Shown in pieces: positions 23,550-31,032 of a stretch of 37,872 nt of DNA. A program made the position numbers and the translations under genes. This stretch comes from Neisseria mucosa (lineage in GTDB: Bacteria; Pseudomonadota; Gammaproteobacteria; Burkholderiales; Neisseriaceae): assembly GCF_003044445.1 (NCBI RefSeq), contig NZ_POWX01000021.1, positions 1 to 37,872 on the forward strand, in the 5' to 3' direction. Within the stretch, counting starts at the first letter, position 1, and the number at the start of each line of letters is the position of its first letter. The notes under the pieces were generated by a model. It did not search any database. It worked only from the letters and a program-made list of their open reading frames with translations, and had not been told where the DNA came from.

Positions 23550-23681
23550 AGCCATAAAAAATTCCAATTGCCGTATATTCATATATTAAATACACTCATT
23601 ATTAAGGTCGTCTGAAACTATTCAAAACAATCACAGACCGCCCGTTTTAACACAAACATTTATTTCAAAAAGAGGAACATC

Positions 23682-24164
23682 ATGGAACAAGCCCGCCAAC
23701 TCCCTTCACACGAACTCATCATGTCCGAGCTGATGATGCCGGATACCGCCAATTTCAGTGGCAACGTCCACGGCGGCGAACTTTTGCGCCTGCTCGACCA
23801 AGTCGCCTATTCCTGCGCCAGCCGTTACAGCGGTAATTATTGCGTTACCCTGTCTGTCGATAAAGTCTTGTTTAAAGAGCCGATACACGTCGGTGATTTG
23901 GTAACTTTTTACTCCAGCGTAAACTACACGGGCAGAACTTCCATGGAAATCGGCATACGCGTCGAAGCGCAAAACATCCGCACCGGTGAAGTGCGCCATA
24001 CCAATAGCTGCTACTTCACCATGGTCGCGGTTGAAGACGGCAAACCCGTTCCCGTTCCACCGCTGGAAATTACTACCGAGCGTCAACGCTGCCGTTACGA
24101 AAAAGCTAAAAAACGCAAAGCTTTGAGCCTTCAGACATCGGATGAGACTTCTTGCGGATGCTGA
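23682..24164 (+). CDS. hot-dog acyl-CoA thioesterase, 160 aa
   Basis: Hydrolyses acyl-CoA to free acid and CoA. Residues MMPDTANFSGNVHGGELLRLLDQVAY carry the Asn and His/Gly turn of the hot-dog active site (NVHGG); the YTGRTSMEIGIRVEAQNIRTGE and FTMVAVEDGKPVPVPP segments are of the BACH/YciA-type family. Length fits a single-domain acyl-CoA hydrolase. GAGGAAC lies seven bases upstream of the ATG. The C-terminal 25 residues are Lys/Arg-rich. A single DUS is 70 bp upstream. Confidence 0.9.
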   Translation: MEQARQLPSHELIMSELMMPDTANFSGNVHGGELLRLLDQVAYSCASRYSGNYCVTLSVDKVLFKEPIHVGDLVTFYSSVNYTGRTSMEIGIRVEAQNIRTGEVRHTNSCYFTMVAVEDGKPVPVPPLEITTERQRCRYEKAKKRKALSLQTSDETSCGC

Positions 24165-24175
24165 AAACAGACCGA

Positions 24176-24332
24176 TATAGTGGATTAACTTTAAACCAGT
24201 ACGGCGTTGCCTCGCCTTAGCTCAAAGAGAACGATTCTCTAAGGTGCCGAAGCACCAAGTGAATCGGTTCCGTACTATCTGTACTGTCTGCGGCTTCGTC
24301 GCCTTGTCCTGATTTAAAGTTAATCCACTATA
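24176..24332. mobile_element. full-length Correia repeat enclosed element, 157 bp
   Basis: TATAGTGGATTAAC to GTTAATCCACTATA, with the complete core: ACGGCGTTGCCTCGCC, GAGAACGATTCTC, TTGGTGCTTCGGCACC-type hairpin, GTACTATCTGTACTGTCTGC and GGCTTCGTCGCCTTGTCC. It is the long form; the 10673 copy lacks its central 50 bp. It lies 12 bp past the thioesterase stop, between convergent genes. Confidence 0.95.
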
Positions 24333-24347
24333 AAACCGATTCAAAGA

Positions 24348-24392
24348 AAAAGGTCGTCTGAAAACCATGTTTCAGGTTTTCAGACGACCTTT
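24348..24392. terminator. paired DUS hairpin between thioesterase and RTX gene
   Basis: AAAAGGTCGTCTGAAAACC and GGTTTTCAGACGACCTTT, bidirectional and 22 bases past the RTX gene stop. Confidence 0.8.
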
Positions 24393-24413
24393 ACACATTC
24401 CCCAAGCCTTCAA

Positions 24414-27400
24414 TCAGACAATATGCTGTACTCGTTCGTACAATTGTGCAGGATTCACCATCTGATCGGCAAAACTCAGACTGAGGTCTCGCGATTGTGC
24501 CGAAGCGTAGTAATGTTCAACCTTCACTTCATCCCCTTCACCGAAAGCACGGATAAGCAGGCTGTCTTGGGCGCGTGCGAACACGGCATCTGCCTGTTTC
24601 ACCCCTTCGAACACCAAACGGTCGGTAAACACGCCCGCGCGGGTTGAGCCGTCGGCTACTGTATCTTTGCCGTGTCCCGCCGCAAAAATGTAAGTATCCG
24701 CAGTGTTGATACCGCCTGCCAGATAATCGTCGCCTTTCCCGCCGATAATCGTGTCTTTGCCGTAGCCGCCGTAGATTTTATCGTTGCCCGCGCCGCCATG
24801 AATCGTATCGTTGCCGTGCCAGCCCGTCAGCGTCGCTCCTGTATCGGAGCCATATATTTCCATAGTCGCCGTTTTCATGGCTTCCGCATCCAAGGTTTTG
24901 TCGGCAAACTCGAAACGTACATGACGGTTGGCAACCGACTGGAAATAATTGGCAACCGTTACCGAATCGTCTTCGCCGTATGCCTTGACGGTCAAATCGT
25001 TGCCGCTGCGGATAAATCTGGCCGAACCGGAAACCGCGCCATCGAAGCGCAGCGTATCGGTAAATTTACCGCCCTGATAAGTTGCATCCCTGACGGTATC
25101 GTGTCCGTGTCCCGCTGCAAAAAGGTAAACATCGCTGCTGTTGATACCGCCATACAGCATATCATTGCCCGCACCGCCTGCCAGCACATCGCTGCCCGAT
25201 CCGCCGCGCAGCACGTCTTCGCCGTCCGTTCCGGTCAAAATCCTGTCCTGCCCCGACGCACGTCCCAATACTTCCAAGCGCATAGCGGCTTCTGCCGTTG
25301 CGCCCTGCGTATCGGCTGCCGTAATTTTCAAATCAAAGCTGCCCGATTGCAGAACCCTGCCGCCGAATACGCCGCGTTTACCGTCAAAATCCATGCCTTC
25401 AGGCAGTCTGCCACCATCGGCAAGCGTCGCGCGGTAAGTCAGCGCATCGCCGTCTTTATCGGCAAACAATCCCTCCGGCAATGCAAACTTCCATTCCTGT
25501 CCCGCTCGTGCGTATTGCGTATTCAGACGACCCTGCACTTCGGGCGCATGGTTTTCCGCCCCGATTGCCAACGTCCAATCTTGGGACGCCGACAAACCCT
25601 CGCCATCGAACGCACTGATTTTCAGAACCAATTTATCCGTTTCAGACGACACTTTGCCGCTCAAAGTACGGCTTGCCGAATCAAACGCCAAACCTTCGGG
25701 CAGGGGCGAGCCGTCCGCCAAAGTCAATTCATAGCGCACGACACCCTTGTCGTCGCGGAACAAATCATCCGCAAACTGATGGCTGAACAGCTTATCCGCC
25801 GATACCGACAAAGTTTCAACCGCCTTATCCGCCTGCGGCGCAGAATTGGGCGCAGGCAACACCAATCCAAACATTCCATCGCGGAAATTCTCTATCGCAA
25901 TCTGTCCTTGGAACGTCGCGCCCGTCAAAACCAGGCTTGTGCCCATCAAAGCCAGCTTCCAACCTTGCGCCGAATGCCAGACATCAGGCTTATCGGCATC
26001 CGCCGTCCAAACCGTACTGTCGAGCGAAACGCCGTCGATAAAGATCGCGCCTTCCCCGCCCGCATCGCGTATGGTTTTCACATCATCGGCATTCTGCAAA
26101 TCGCGGGACGCAAAAAGATAAGAATCGAAACCCTCGCCGCCGTCGAGCAGGTCGCGTCCCGCGCCCGCTGCCAGCGTATCGTGTCCCTTGCCGCCGTAGA
26201 GCCTGTCGTCGCCCTCTCCGCCGTCCAGATAATCGTCTCCCGATACCGCAGCGTCGCGGTTGTCGTCGCCCCACAAAATGTCATTGCCCGAACCGCCGTA
26301 CAGCACATCGTTGCCGTCCTGACCGACAAGCAAATCATTGCCCGCACCGCCATGCAGCACATCCGCCGCACCGCCTGCAGCAACGCGGTGTACATTGTCC
26401 GAAGGCGCAATTTTCGCCGTCAGTGCGTAATCGCCGGCCTCGGCGTCAATCACAACATCCCAAGCATCCGTATCGTTGTGCGTACGGCTTGCGCTGTTCA
26501 GGTAGTTCGGATCCCATTTACCGTCGCCCCAAGTATATTCGTAGCTCAGCGTACCGGCAGGAATCCGCACCGGACGCGGCATGACCAAGCCCGGCACCAA
26601 CGGCATGACGGGCGCAACCGTACCGTAATTGAAATAAATGTCCCCGCCACCCGTGGAAATATAGTGTCCGCGGCTGCCTGCGCGCAAAAAGCCGTCGCCC
26701 AGAATCACATCGTCGCCCGCACCGCCGAAGACCGTATCGCTGCCTTCGCCGCCCGTAATCAAATCGCGGTTTGCACTGCCGAAAACCTCATCATCGCCCT
26801 CGCCCGCAGCAACCCAGTCGCCACGTTCGGACGAACCCGTTTCCGACAGATGGCTGTCCGTCAGCTCCGAATAAATCACATCGTCGCCCACGCCGCCGTA
26901 AATCAAATCCCGGCCTGCGCCGCCGATGATGATGTCGCGGTCTTCCGCCTTCTGTGCCTCGGTTTTGTTGCCCGCAAAATTGCTGCCATTCAACAAATCG
27001 TTGCCCTCGCCGCCATTGATGACGTCCGCGCCGTAGCTTCCGTACACACGGTCGTTGCCCGCACCTGCCGACACCGTCAGCCTGCCCGCGCCGCCCGCAA
27101 ACAGCACATCGTCCTTATTGCCGCCCGTCAGATTGAACCAGCGGTCTTGCGCATTCGCATAGAACACATTGTACTTGTCCGCCGCGCCGACCCCGTCGGT
27201 ACGCACCAAAGAGCCTTCCCCGGCCTCCGAATCGGGCATGGCAGGCTTCTCCTTGGTCGTCAATGTGATCCCCAAAGCCGAAACATCCGATTTCTCGCCT
27301 TCAAAGAAATCGCGGATGACCGCCATATCCTTACCGTGCTTCACCAACAGCGAATGGGAAAGCGCAGGACGCACCGCCGTCATCAAACCGTCAGGCTTAC

Positions 27401-29147
27401 CGTCCGCACCCACGCTCAGCCAGGTATCGTCGCTTTCGCTGTTGCGGATAAAACGGGACGCGCGGACGTCGTCTGAAAACACGATTGCCCCCTTTCGGTC
27501 GCTGTCGAAGACATTGTCTAAACCGTTGATACGGTAAGTATCGTCGCCGTTGCCGCCTTCAAGATAATCTGAACCTGCGCGTCCGTCTAAAACATCGTCG
27601 CCGTTACCACCGAATAATCTATCCTCATTTAAACCACCAATTAAATTATTATTTTCAGTGTTGCCGAATAAAGTAAATTTATAAGAAACTTTATTCATAT
27701 AATCGGCAACTTCCAGCTTCATATCTTTTTGCAAATCTAGATAACGTCCATTATCCTCTCCTCTAGATTCCAAAGGCTCATAATCTATATCCTTGGCTGC
27801 GAATTTTTCCCAAACTTCCGCCATTTTGAAACGCGCTTCTAAATATTGATCGGTCATTCCGTTTGGATTGGAAGCAGAATAAAGCCCCAATGTACCATCT
27901 GCATTGAACTTACTATAGTCAAAACCAACTAAGGCAAACGGGCTCAATTCTTTCAAAGCATAACGCATTGCCATACCTTCGGCAGAATCTGTTTTGGCAA
28001 TTTCCAAATTCAATTTTAGAAATTCAAATTTTTGTCCATTTTCTGCCAAGGACTCAATTTTTCCCCTTAATTCAACAATGTTCTGATGGTACTCTTCACG
28101 AGAATCAGCATCATCCGCAACATCACCAACAGTTGTAGGCTTAATGTCCTTACCAATAATAATACCCCTGACAAAATCTAAAACATTTTCCAATGATGCC
28201 TCAGGTTTGTTGCTAGATAGATTAAAAAGTTGATTCATTTTTTCTAATGTTAAATTTTTATCGAGCAATGATAGTGTATATCCCAATGCCAAAGCATCGG
28301 TAATTTTGTACATATAGTGATTTTCATGACGAAAGAACGTGCTTTCTTCATTAAATAAAGGTTGTCGTTTTCCAACCTGATTAAACCACCAATCATTAGT
28401 TGTAAGATTAATTCCATGCAATGCAAAATAATTATTTTGCTCTTGATAGAATTTAGTTTTAGGTAAAGTTAGAATTTCTTCAATTTTAGAGAAGAAACTC
28501 TCACTTGAGGAAATAAATCCTGCACTGTTAAATGTATTGACGGATTCAATATTAACTTCATTACCAAAAAGACGGGCAAATGATGATGCCAAATGTCCAC
28601 CCAGGCTATGTCCATTAACTGTAACAGATAATTTTTCTCCATTAGGATAAATATCAATCAGACCAAGACCTGATACAGCTTTTGCAGTTTCAAGAACTCT
28701 TGAATAACCTGTATATGGTCTATCAATGTGATTAAACACCTGAATTTGCTCAGCCATTTTTCCTATAGGTGTTGTTATTTGTTTCCACCAATTAAACATG
28801 TTCGCAATCTGTTTACGGGCAGCAGAATTTACAGCTAAATCAGTATCAGTCAAAAAGTCTTGAATTCCTTCCGTCCCACGAGTAGAAACGAAAATTCTTC
28901 CCGCATAAAAAGAGCCTGGCTTTCCTCTCCATACAACCGCATCAAAACCACTTCCATTGATATCATTAGTTTCTAAACTGGCAATAACTTCAAAATTATC
29001 AACAATAAACTTTGCTTGCGACTTCGTCATACGTTGTATCAAGCCGTCCTGCTCATCAACACTATTAATTTTCAATAGGCTATCAACATAAACAGCATCC
29101 GCCAATAAAGCATTTACATAAACGTCTTTCAAGTTTAAATTAATCAT
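24414..29147 (-). CDS. RTX protein with N-terminal class 3 lipase domain, 1577 aa
   Basis: Probable type I-secreted lipase/phospholipase. Residues about 90-300 are an alpha/beta-hydrolase: STRGTEGIQDFLTDTDLA (oxyanion strand), VNGHSLGGHLASS (nucleophile Ser181) and, as candidate acid and base, Asp252 in TTNDWW and His277 (or His274) in HENHYMYK. RTX nonapeptide (GGxGxDxLx) blocks lie at about 498-540, 675-835, 920-1015, 1304-1353 and 1434-1494. Two Ig-like He_PIG/cadherin-type domains (about 1099-1303) separate the last pairs. The C-terminus is short, helix-poor and lacks a signal peptide at the N-terminus, as type I substrates do. AAGGATAT before the ATG is a good Shine-Dalgarno. Upstream small genes lie within 20 bp. 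The first 510 codons are much more AT-rich than the rest. No T1SS genes nearby. Confidence 0.9.
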   Translation of the reverse strand: MINLNLKDVYVNALLADAVYVDSLLKINSVDEQDGLIQRMTKSQAKFIVDNFEVIASLETNDINGSGFDAVVWRGKPGSFYAGRIFVSTRGTEGIQDFLTDTDLAVNSAARKQIANMFNWWKQITTPIGKMAEQIQVFNHIDRPYTGYSRVLETAKAVSGLGLIDIYPNGEKLSVTVNGHSLGGHLASSFARLFGNEVNIESVNTFNSAGFISSSESFFSKIEEILTLPKTKFYQEQNNYFALHGINLTTNDWWFNQVGKRQPLFNEESTFFRHENHYMYKITDALALGYTLSLLDKNLTLEKMNQLFNLSSNKPEASLENVLDFVRGIIIGKDIKPTTVGDVADDADSREEYHQNIVELRGKIESLAENGQKFEFLKLNLEIAKTDSAEGMAMRYALKELSPFALVGFDYSKFNADGTLGLYSASNPNGMTDQYLEARFKMAEVWEKFAAKDIDYEPLESRGEDNGRYLDLQKDMKLEVADYMNKVSYKFTLFGNTENNNLIGGLNEDRLFGGNGDDVLDGRAGSDYLEGGNGDDTYRINGLDNVFDSDRKGAIVFSDDVRASRFIRNSESDDTWLSVGADGKPDGLMTAVRPALSHSLLVKHGKDMAVIRDFFEGEKSDVSALGITLTTKEKPAMPDSEAGEGSLVRTDGVGAADKYNVFYANAQDRWFNLTGGNKDDVLFAGGAGRLTVSAGAGNDRVYGSYGADVINGGEGNDLLNGSNFAGNKTEAQKAEDRDIIIGGAGRDLIYGGVGDDVIYSELTDSHLSETGSSERGDWVAAGEGDDEVFGSANRDLITGGEGSDTVFGGAGDDVILGDGFLRAGSRGHYISTGGGDIYFNYGTVAPVMPLVPGLVMPRPVRIPAGTLSYEYTWGDGKWDPNYLNSASRTHNDTDAWDVVIDAEAGDYALTAKIAPSDNVHRVAAGGAADVLHGGAGNDLLVGQDGNDVLYGGSGNDILWGDDNRDAAVSGDDYLDGGEGDDRLYGGKGHDTLAAGAGRDLLDGGEGFDSYLFASRDLQNADDVKTIRDAGGEGAIFIDGVSLDSTVWTADADKPDVWHSAQGWKLALMGTSLVLTGATFQGQIAIENFRDGMFGLVLPAPNSAPQADKAVETLSVSADKLFSHQFADDLFRDDKGVVRYELTLADGSPLPEGLAFDSASRTLSGKVSSETDKLVLKISAFDGEGLSASQDWTLAIGAENHAPEVQGRLNTQYARAGQEWKFALPEGLFADKDGDALTYRATLADGGRLPEGMDFDGKRGVFGGRVLQSGSFDLKITAADTQGATAEAAMRLEVLGRASGQDRILTGTDGEDVLRGGSGSDVLAGGAGNDMLYGGINSSDVYLFAAGHGHDTVRDATYQGGKFTDTLRFDGAVSGSARFIRSGNDLTVKAYGEDDSVTVANYFQSVANRHVRFEFADKTLDAEAMKTATMEIYGSDTGATLTGWHGNDTIHGGAGNDKIYGGYGKDTIIGGKGDDYLAGGINTADTYIFAAGHGKDTVADGSTRAGVFTDRLVFEGVKQADAVFARAQDSLLIRAFGEGDEVKVEHYYASAQSRDLSLSFADQMVNPAQLYERVQHIV

Positions 29148-29162
29148 TTAAATATCCTTAAA

Positions 29163-29711
29163 TTATTTATAGATTACATCTGAAATTGAGAATTTATATT
29201 TCTCTTTCAAAATATTATAATCTGATGATTTACATACTTCTTTCTTATCAAAAAACAATACATATCCCCCTGCGCCGATTAAAGATGCCATCATTCGAGA
29301 AAACCACCCTCCGTATGGCGTATATGTCTTATATGTAAAAATTTCACTTTGATTTGAAGCATCCAGATACTTCGATATATTATATTTTATAGGTATAGCA
29401 GAATACCTAACATTCTTACGATTTTTACTATCAAATTCTAAAATTAAATTTTTATTACTTAGTTTACTGACATCCTTTATTAAAAAGATTCTTTCAGACT
29501 CACATAATTTTTTTAGCTGATACATGCCTATTATTTCATCACCAAACATTATAAAAAACCAAAGTATCACACCGACAATATAAAACAAAAGCCTTTTTTC
29601 AGAACGTAGGATTTCATATTTTTTGCTTTTCCATTCAAATACTATCCCAACAATAAATCCCAAAAAACCAAATATAGTGATATTGGCAATAAAAAAAAGT
29701 ATTCCTATCAT
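29163..29711 (-). CDS. hypothetical membrane protein, 182 aa
   Basis: Two N-terminal transmembrane helices (residues about 3-24 and 42-62), then a mainly beta extracytoplasmic or periplasmic domain (YQLKKLCESERIFLIKDVSKL, EFDSKNRKNVRYSAIPIKYN, GWFSRMMASLIGAGGYVLFFDKKE). The second helix is followed by a WFFIMFGDEIIG motif and a Cys. I recall similar architecture in small membrane proteins next to lipase effectors of other bacteria, but no family was recognised. AGGAAAGAG lies before the ATG. It ends 16 bp ahead of the RTX lipase gene and is AT-rich, so co-expression with it is likely. Immunity or accessory role is inferred only. Confidence 0.7.
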   Translation of the reverse strand: MIGILFFIANITIFGFLGFIVGIVFEWKSKKYEILRSEKRLLFYIVGVILWFFIMFGDEIIGMYQLKKLCESERIFLIKDVSKLSNKNLILEFDSKNRKNVRYSAIPIKYNISKYLDASNQSEIFTYKTYTPYGGWFSRMMASLIGAGGYVLFFDKKEVCKSSDYNILKEKYKFSISDVIYK

Positions 29712-29728
29712 AGCTCTTTCCTATTCAT

Positions 29729-29833
29729 TTAAGATTTATTTCCCGAAATCCTACGATAAATTTTAACTCCAAGAATAAAACCTGGAATAATTCCAAAAAA
29801 TAAACTGATTAAATAATACACAAACGCTTGCAT
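29729..29833 (-). CDS. small membrane peptide, 34 aa
   Basis: Reads MQAFVYYLISLFFGIIPGFIL then VKIYRRISGNKS: one hydrophobic helix with a basic tail, topology N-out or small membrane anchor. GGAGATGAAT precedes the ATG, a good Shine-Dalgarno. It starts two bases after the stop of the 43-aa frame at 29836-29967 and ends 17 bp before the 182-aa gene. Small enough to be missed by annotation programs. Function unknown. Confidence 0.5.
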   Translation of the reverse strand: MQAFVYYLISLFFGIIPGFILGVKIYRRISGNKS

Positions 29834-29835
29834 AT

Positions 29836-29967
29836 TCATCTCCAATTATTCGACAAGATATTCGTTTTAGACGGAGGTGTCTTCTGCCCCCATAAATAAT
29901 AAGACAGTACTTCGCTTGTATAATTTCCAGACAAATCCAAAACAAATTTTTTAGTTTGAGACATCAT
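29836..29967 (-). CDS. short peptide, 43 aa
   Basis: Reads MMSQTKKFVLDLSGNYTSEV then LSYYLWGQKTPPSKTNILSNNWR. The first ATG has GAGGAAATGCA upstream (Shine-Dalgarno AGGA); a second ATG follows at once. The stop TGA lies two bases before the ATG of the 34-aa peptide and its end overlaps that peptide's Shine-Dalgarno, which suggests coupling. Hydrophilic apart from the middle, no signal peptide. Not recognised. It is a real gene only if translation signals are taken at face value. Confidence 0.45.
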   Translation of the reverse strand: MMSQTKKFVLDLSGNYTSEVLSYYLWGQKTPPSKTNILSNNWR

Positions 29968-29985
29968 TGCATTTCCTCGTGTAAT

Positions 29986-30912
29986 TTAAGGGTTCTTAAG
30001 ACAACTGTAAAAATCATTACCATCCCAAAGGGTTTGGTAGTTGAAAATATAATCCAATCTTTTAAAAAGTAAACGCGTTACAGAATCATCAGGTTTTCCA
30101 TTACTCCATTTTATACAGCCAACAGGAATTTCTGTAACCACCTGAATCCAATTCTCATTAATATGGAAACCATAATCTGTAGTCATATGCTTTGTATAAT
30201 CGCCTTTTACAGAAGAATATTTTTCGGGAAGATATAATCCACAATTATTTATGATATATCTCATATAATATACTTCCATTTTATCTGTTAAATTTAAATT
30301 AATTATTTTTAAATCTAAAAAATAATTTCCTAACCCTCTTTGTTCCAATAAATCGGGTGTGCCATTGAACGGATAATCAGCTTTCAATAACTCTGACTTT
30401 TCCTTGATACCGCAGCAGTCATAAGGGTAAAAAGAACTGAACCTGTTTGAGGCATAAAACCCGAAAGGGAGCTTGTGCGATTGGTAGCGGACATTTTTTG
30501 GAAAAAACTGATCCGCCCTGCTGAATGTAACCCCGTTATTCCTTGCCTTTAATAGCGAGATTCTTTTTTCCTTGTCAAAGATATAATCCCCCATCTCGAT
30601 AGCGGGCATCATATACAACTGACACGATTTCTCAGTGGAACATCTGTCCTTCCAGGCGTAGTCAGATGGGTCATCGAAATACTGCCCTGTCGATTCATGC
30701 GTGAAATAGCTGACCAAAGCCCGCCTCAACAATTCTTCCTTGCTCAATTTCCTTCCCTCATCCACGCAAATCCCTTGTAGGTTCTGTTCTATAGTTTTGT
30801 TGCTGAGGATTTCAAAAGGAGAGAAGAAGATACGGTAATTGCTGAAAAAATAAATTGAGAACAAGATAACCGAAGTTAAAATCGCCAAAATTATTTTCTT
30901 ATTTTTAATCAT
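29986..30912 (-). CDS. hypothetical exported, cysteine-rich protein, 308 aa
   Basis: N-terminal signal-anchor (KKIILAILTSVILFSIYFFS, about residues 5-26) and a large, presumably periplasmic domain with eight cysteines (GICVDEG, DRCSTEKSCQLY, PYDCCGIKEK, NNCGLYLP, VGCIKW, FYSCLKNP), enough for four disulfides. Tyr/Phe-rich. No family recognised. AGGTAATT precedes the ATG. It is the first gene of the AT-rich operon that ends with the RTX lipase gene; the next frame begins 18 bp downstream. A DUS hairpin 60 bp upstream isolates the unit from the permease gene. Confidence 0.75.
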   Translation of the reverse strand: MIKNKKIILAILTSVILFSIYFFSNYRIFFSPFEILSNKTIEQNLQGICVDEGRKLSKEELLRRALVSYFTHESTGQYFDDPSDYAWKDRCSTEKSCQLYMMPAIEMGDYIFDKEKRISLLKARNNGVTFSRADQFFPKNVRYQSHKLPFGFYASNRFSSFYPYDCCGIKEKSELLKADYPFNGTPDLLEQRGLGNYFLDLKIINLNLTDKMEVYYMRYIINNCGLYLPEKYSSVKGDYTKHMTTDYGFHINENWIQVVTEIPVGCIKWSNGKPDDSVTRLLFKRLDYIFNYQTLWDGNDFYSCLKNP

Positions 30913-30939
30913 ATAATTACCTGCTTTTAAAGTTTGCGG

Positions 30940-30968
30940 ATTATTCCACGAATGTCATATTTGTGTAA
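30940..30968 (-). promoter_or_regulatory. candidate promoter of the RTX lipase operon
   Basis: Minus strand: TTACAC, 17 bp, AATAAT, 27 bases upstream of the 308-aa gene start and just after the DUS hairpin that ends the permease gene transcript. Confidence 0.4.
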
Positions 30969-30979
30969 TAGGATTATCA

Positions 30980-31019
30980 AAAAGGTCGTCTGAAAATCAA
31001 ATTTCAGACGACCTTTTTG
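30980..31019. terminator. paired DUS hairpin, permease gene terminator
   Basis: AAAAAGGTCGTCTGAAAAT and ATTTCAGACGACCTTTTT, 14 bp past the permease stop on the minus strand. Confidence 0.8.
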
Positions 31020-31032
31020 TCTAGCTTGAAGC

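Noticed and set aside
24176..24332. Strongly folded sequence suggesting a structured ncRNA or riboswitch
   Set aside because: It is fully explained by the Correia repeat, which is palindromic by nature and lies between convergent genes.
24672..27476. A 934-codon open frame on the plus strand across the RTX gene
   Set aside because: It is the antisense of the GC-rich, Gly/Asp-repeat coding DNA; it is Arg/Ile/Ala-rich with no domain, and the minus-strand frame has clear lipase and RTX motifs.
26060..27640. Regular short DNA repeats that could look like a CRISPR array
   Set aside because: They are the codons of RTX nonapeptides in one reading frame, with no constant repeat and unique spacer structure.
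29763..29945. A 60-codon minus-strand frame overlapping the micro-genes
   Set aside because: No ribosome site; the two other frames with good signals and tight spacing explain this DNA better.
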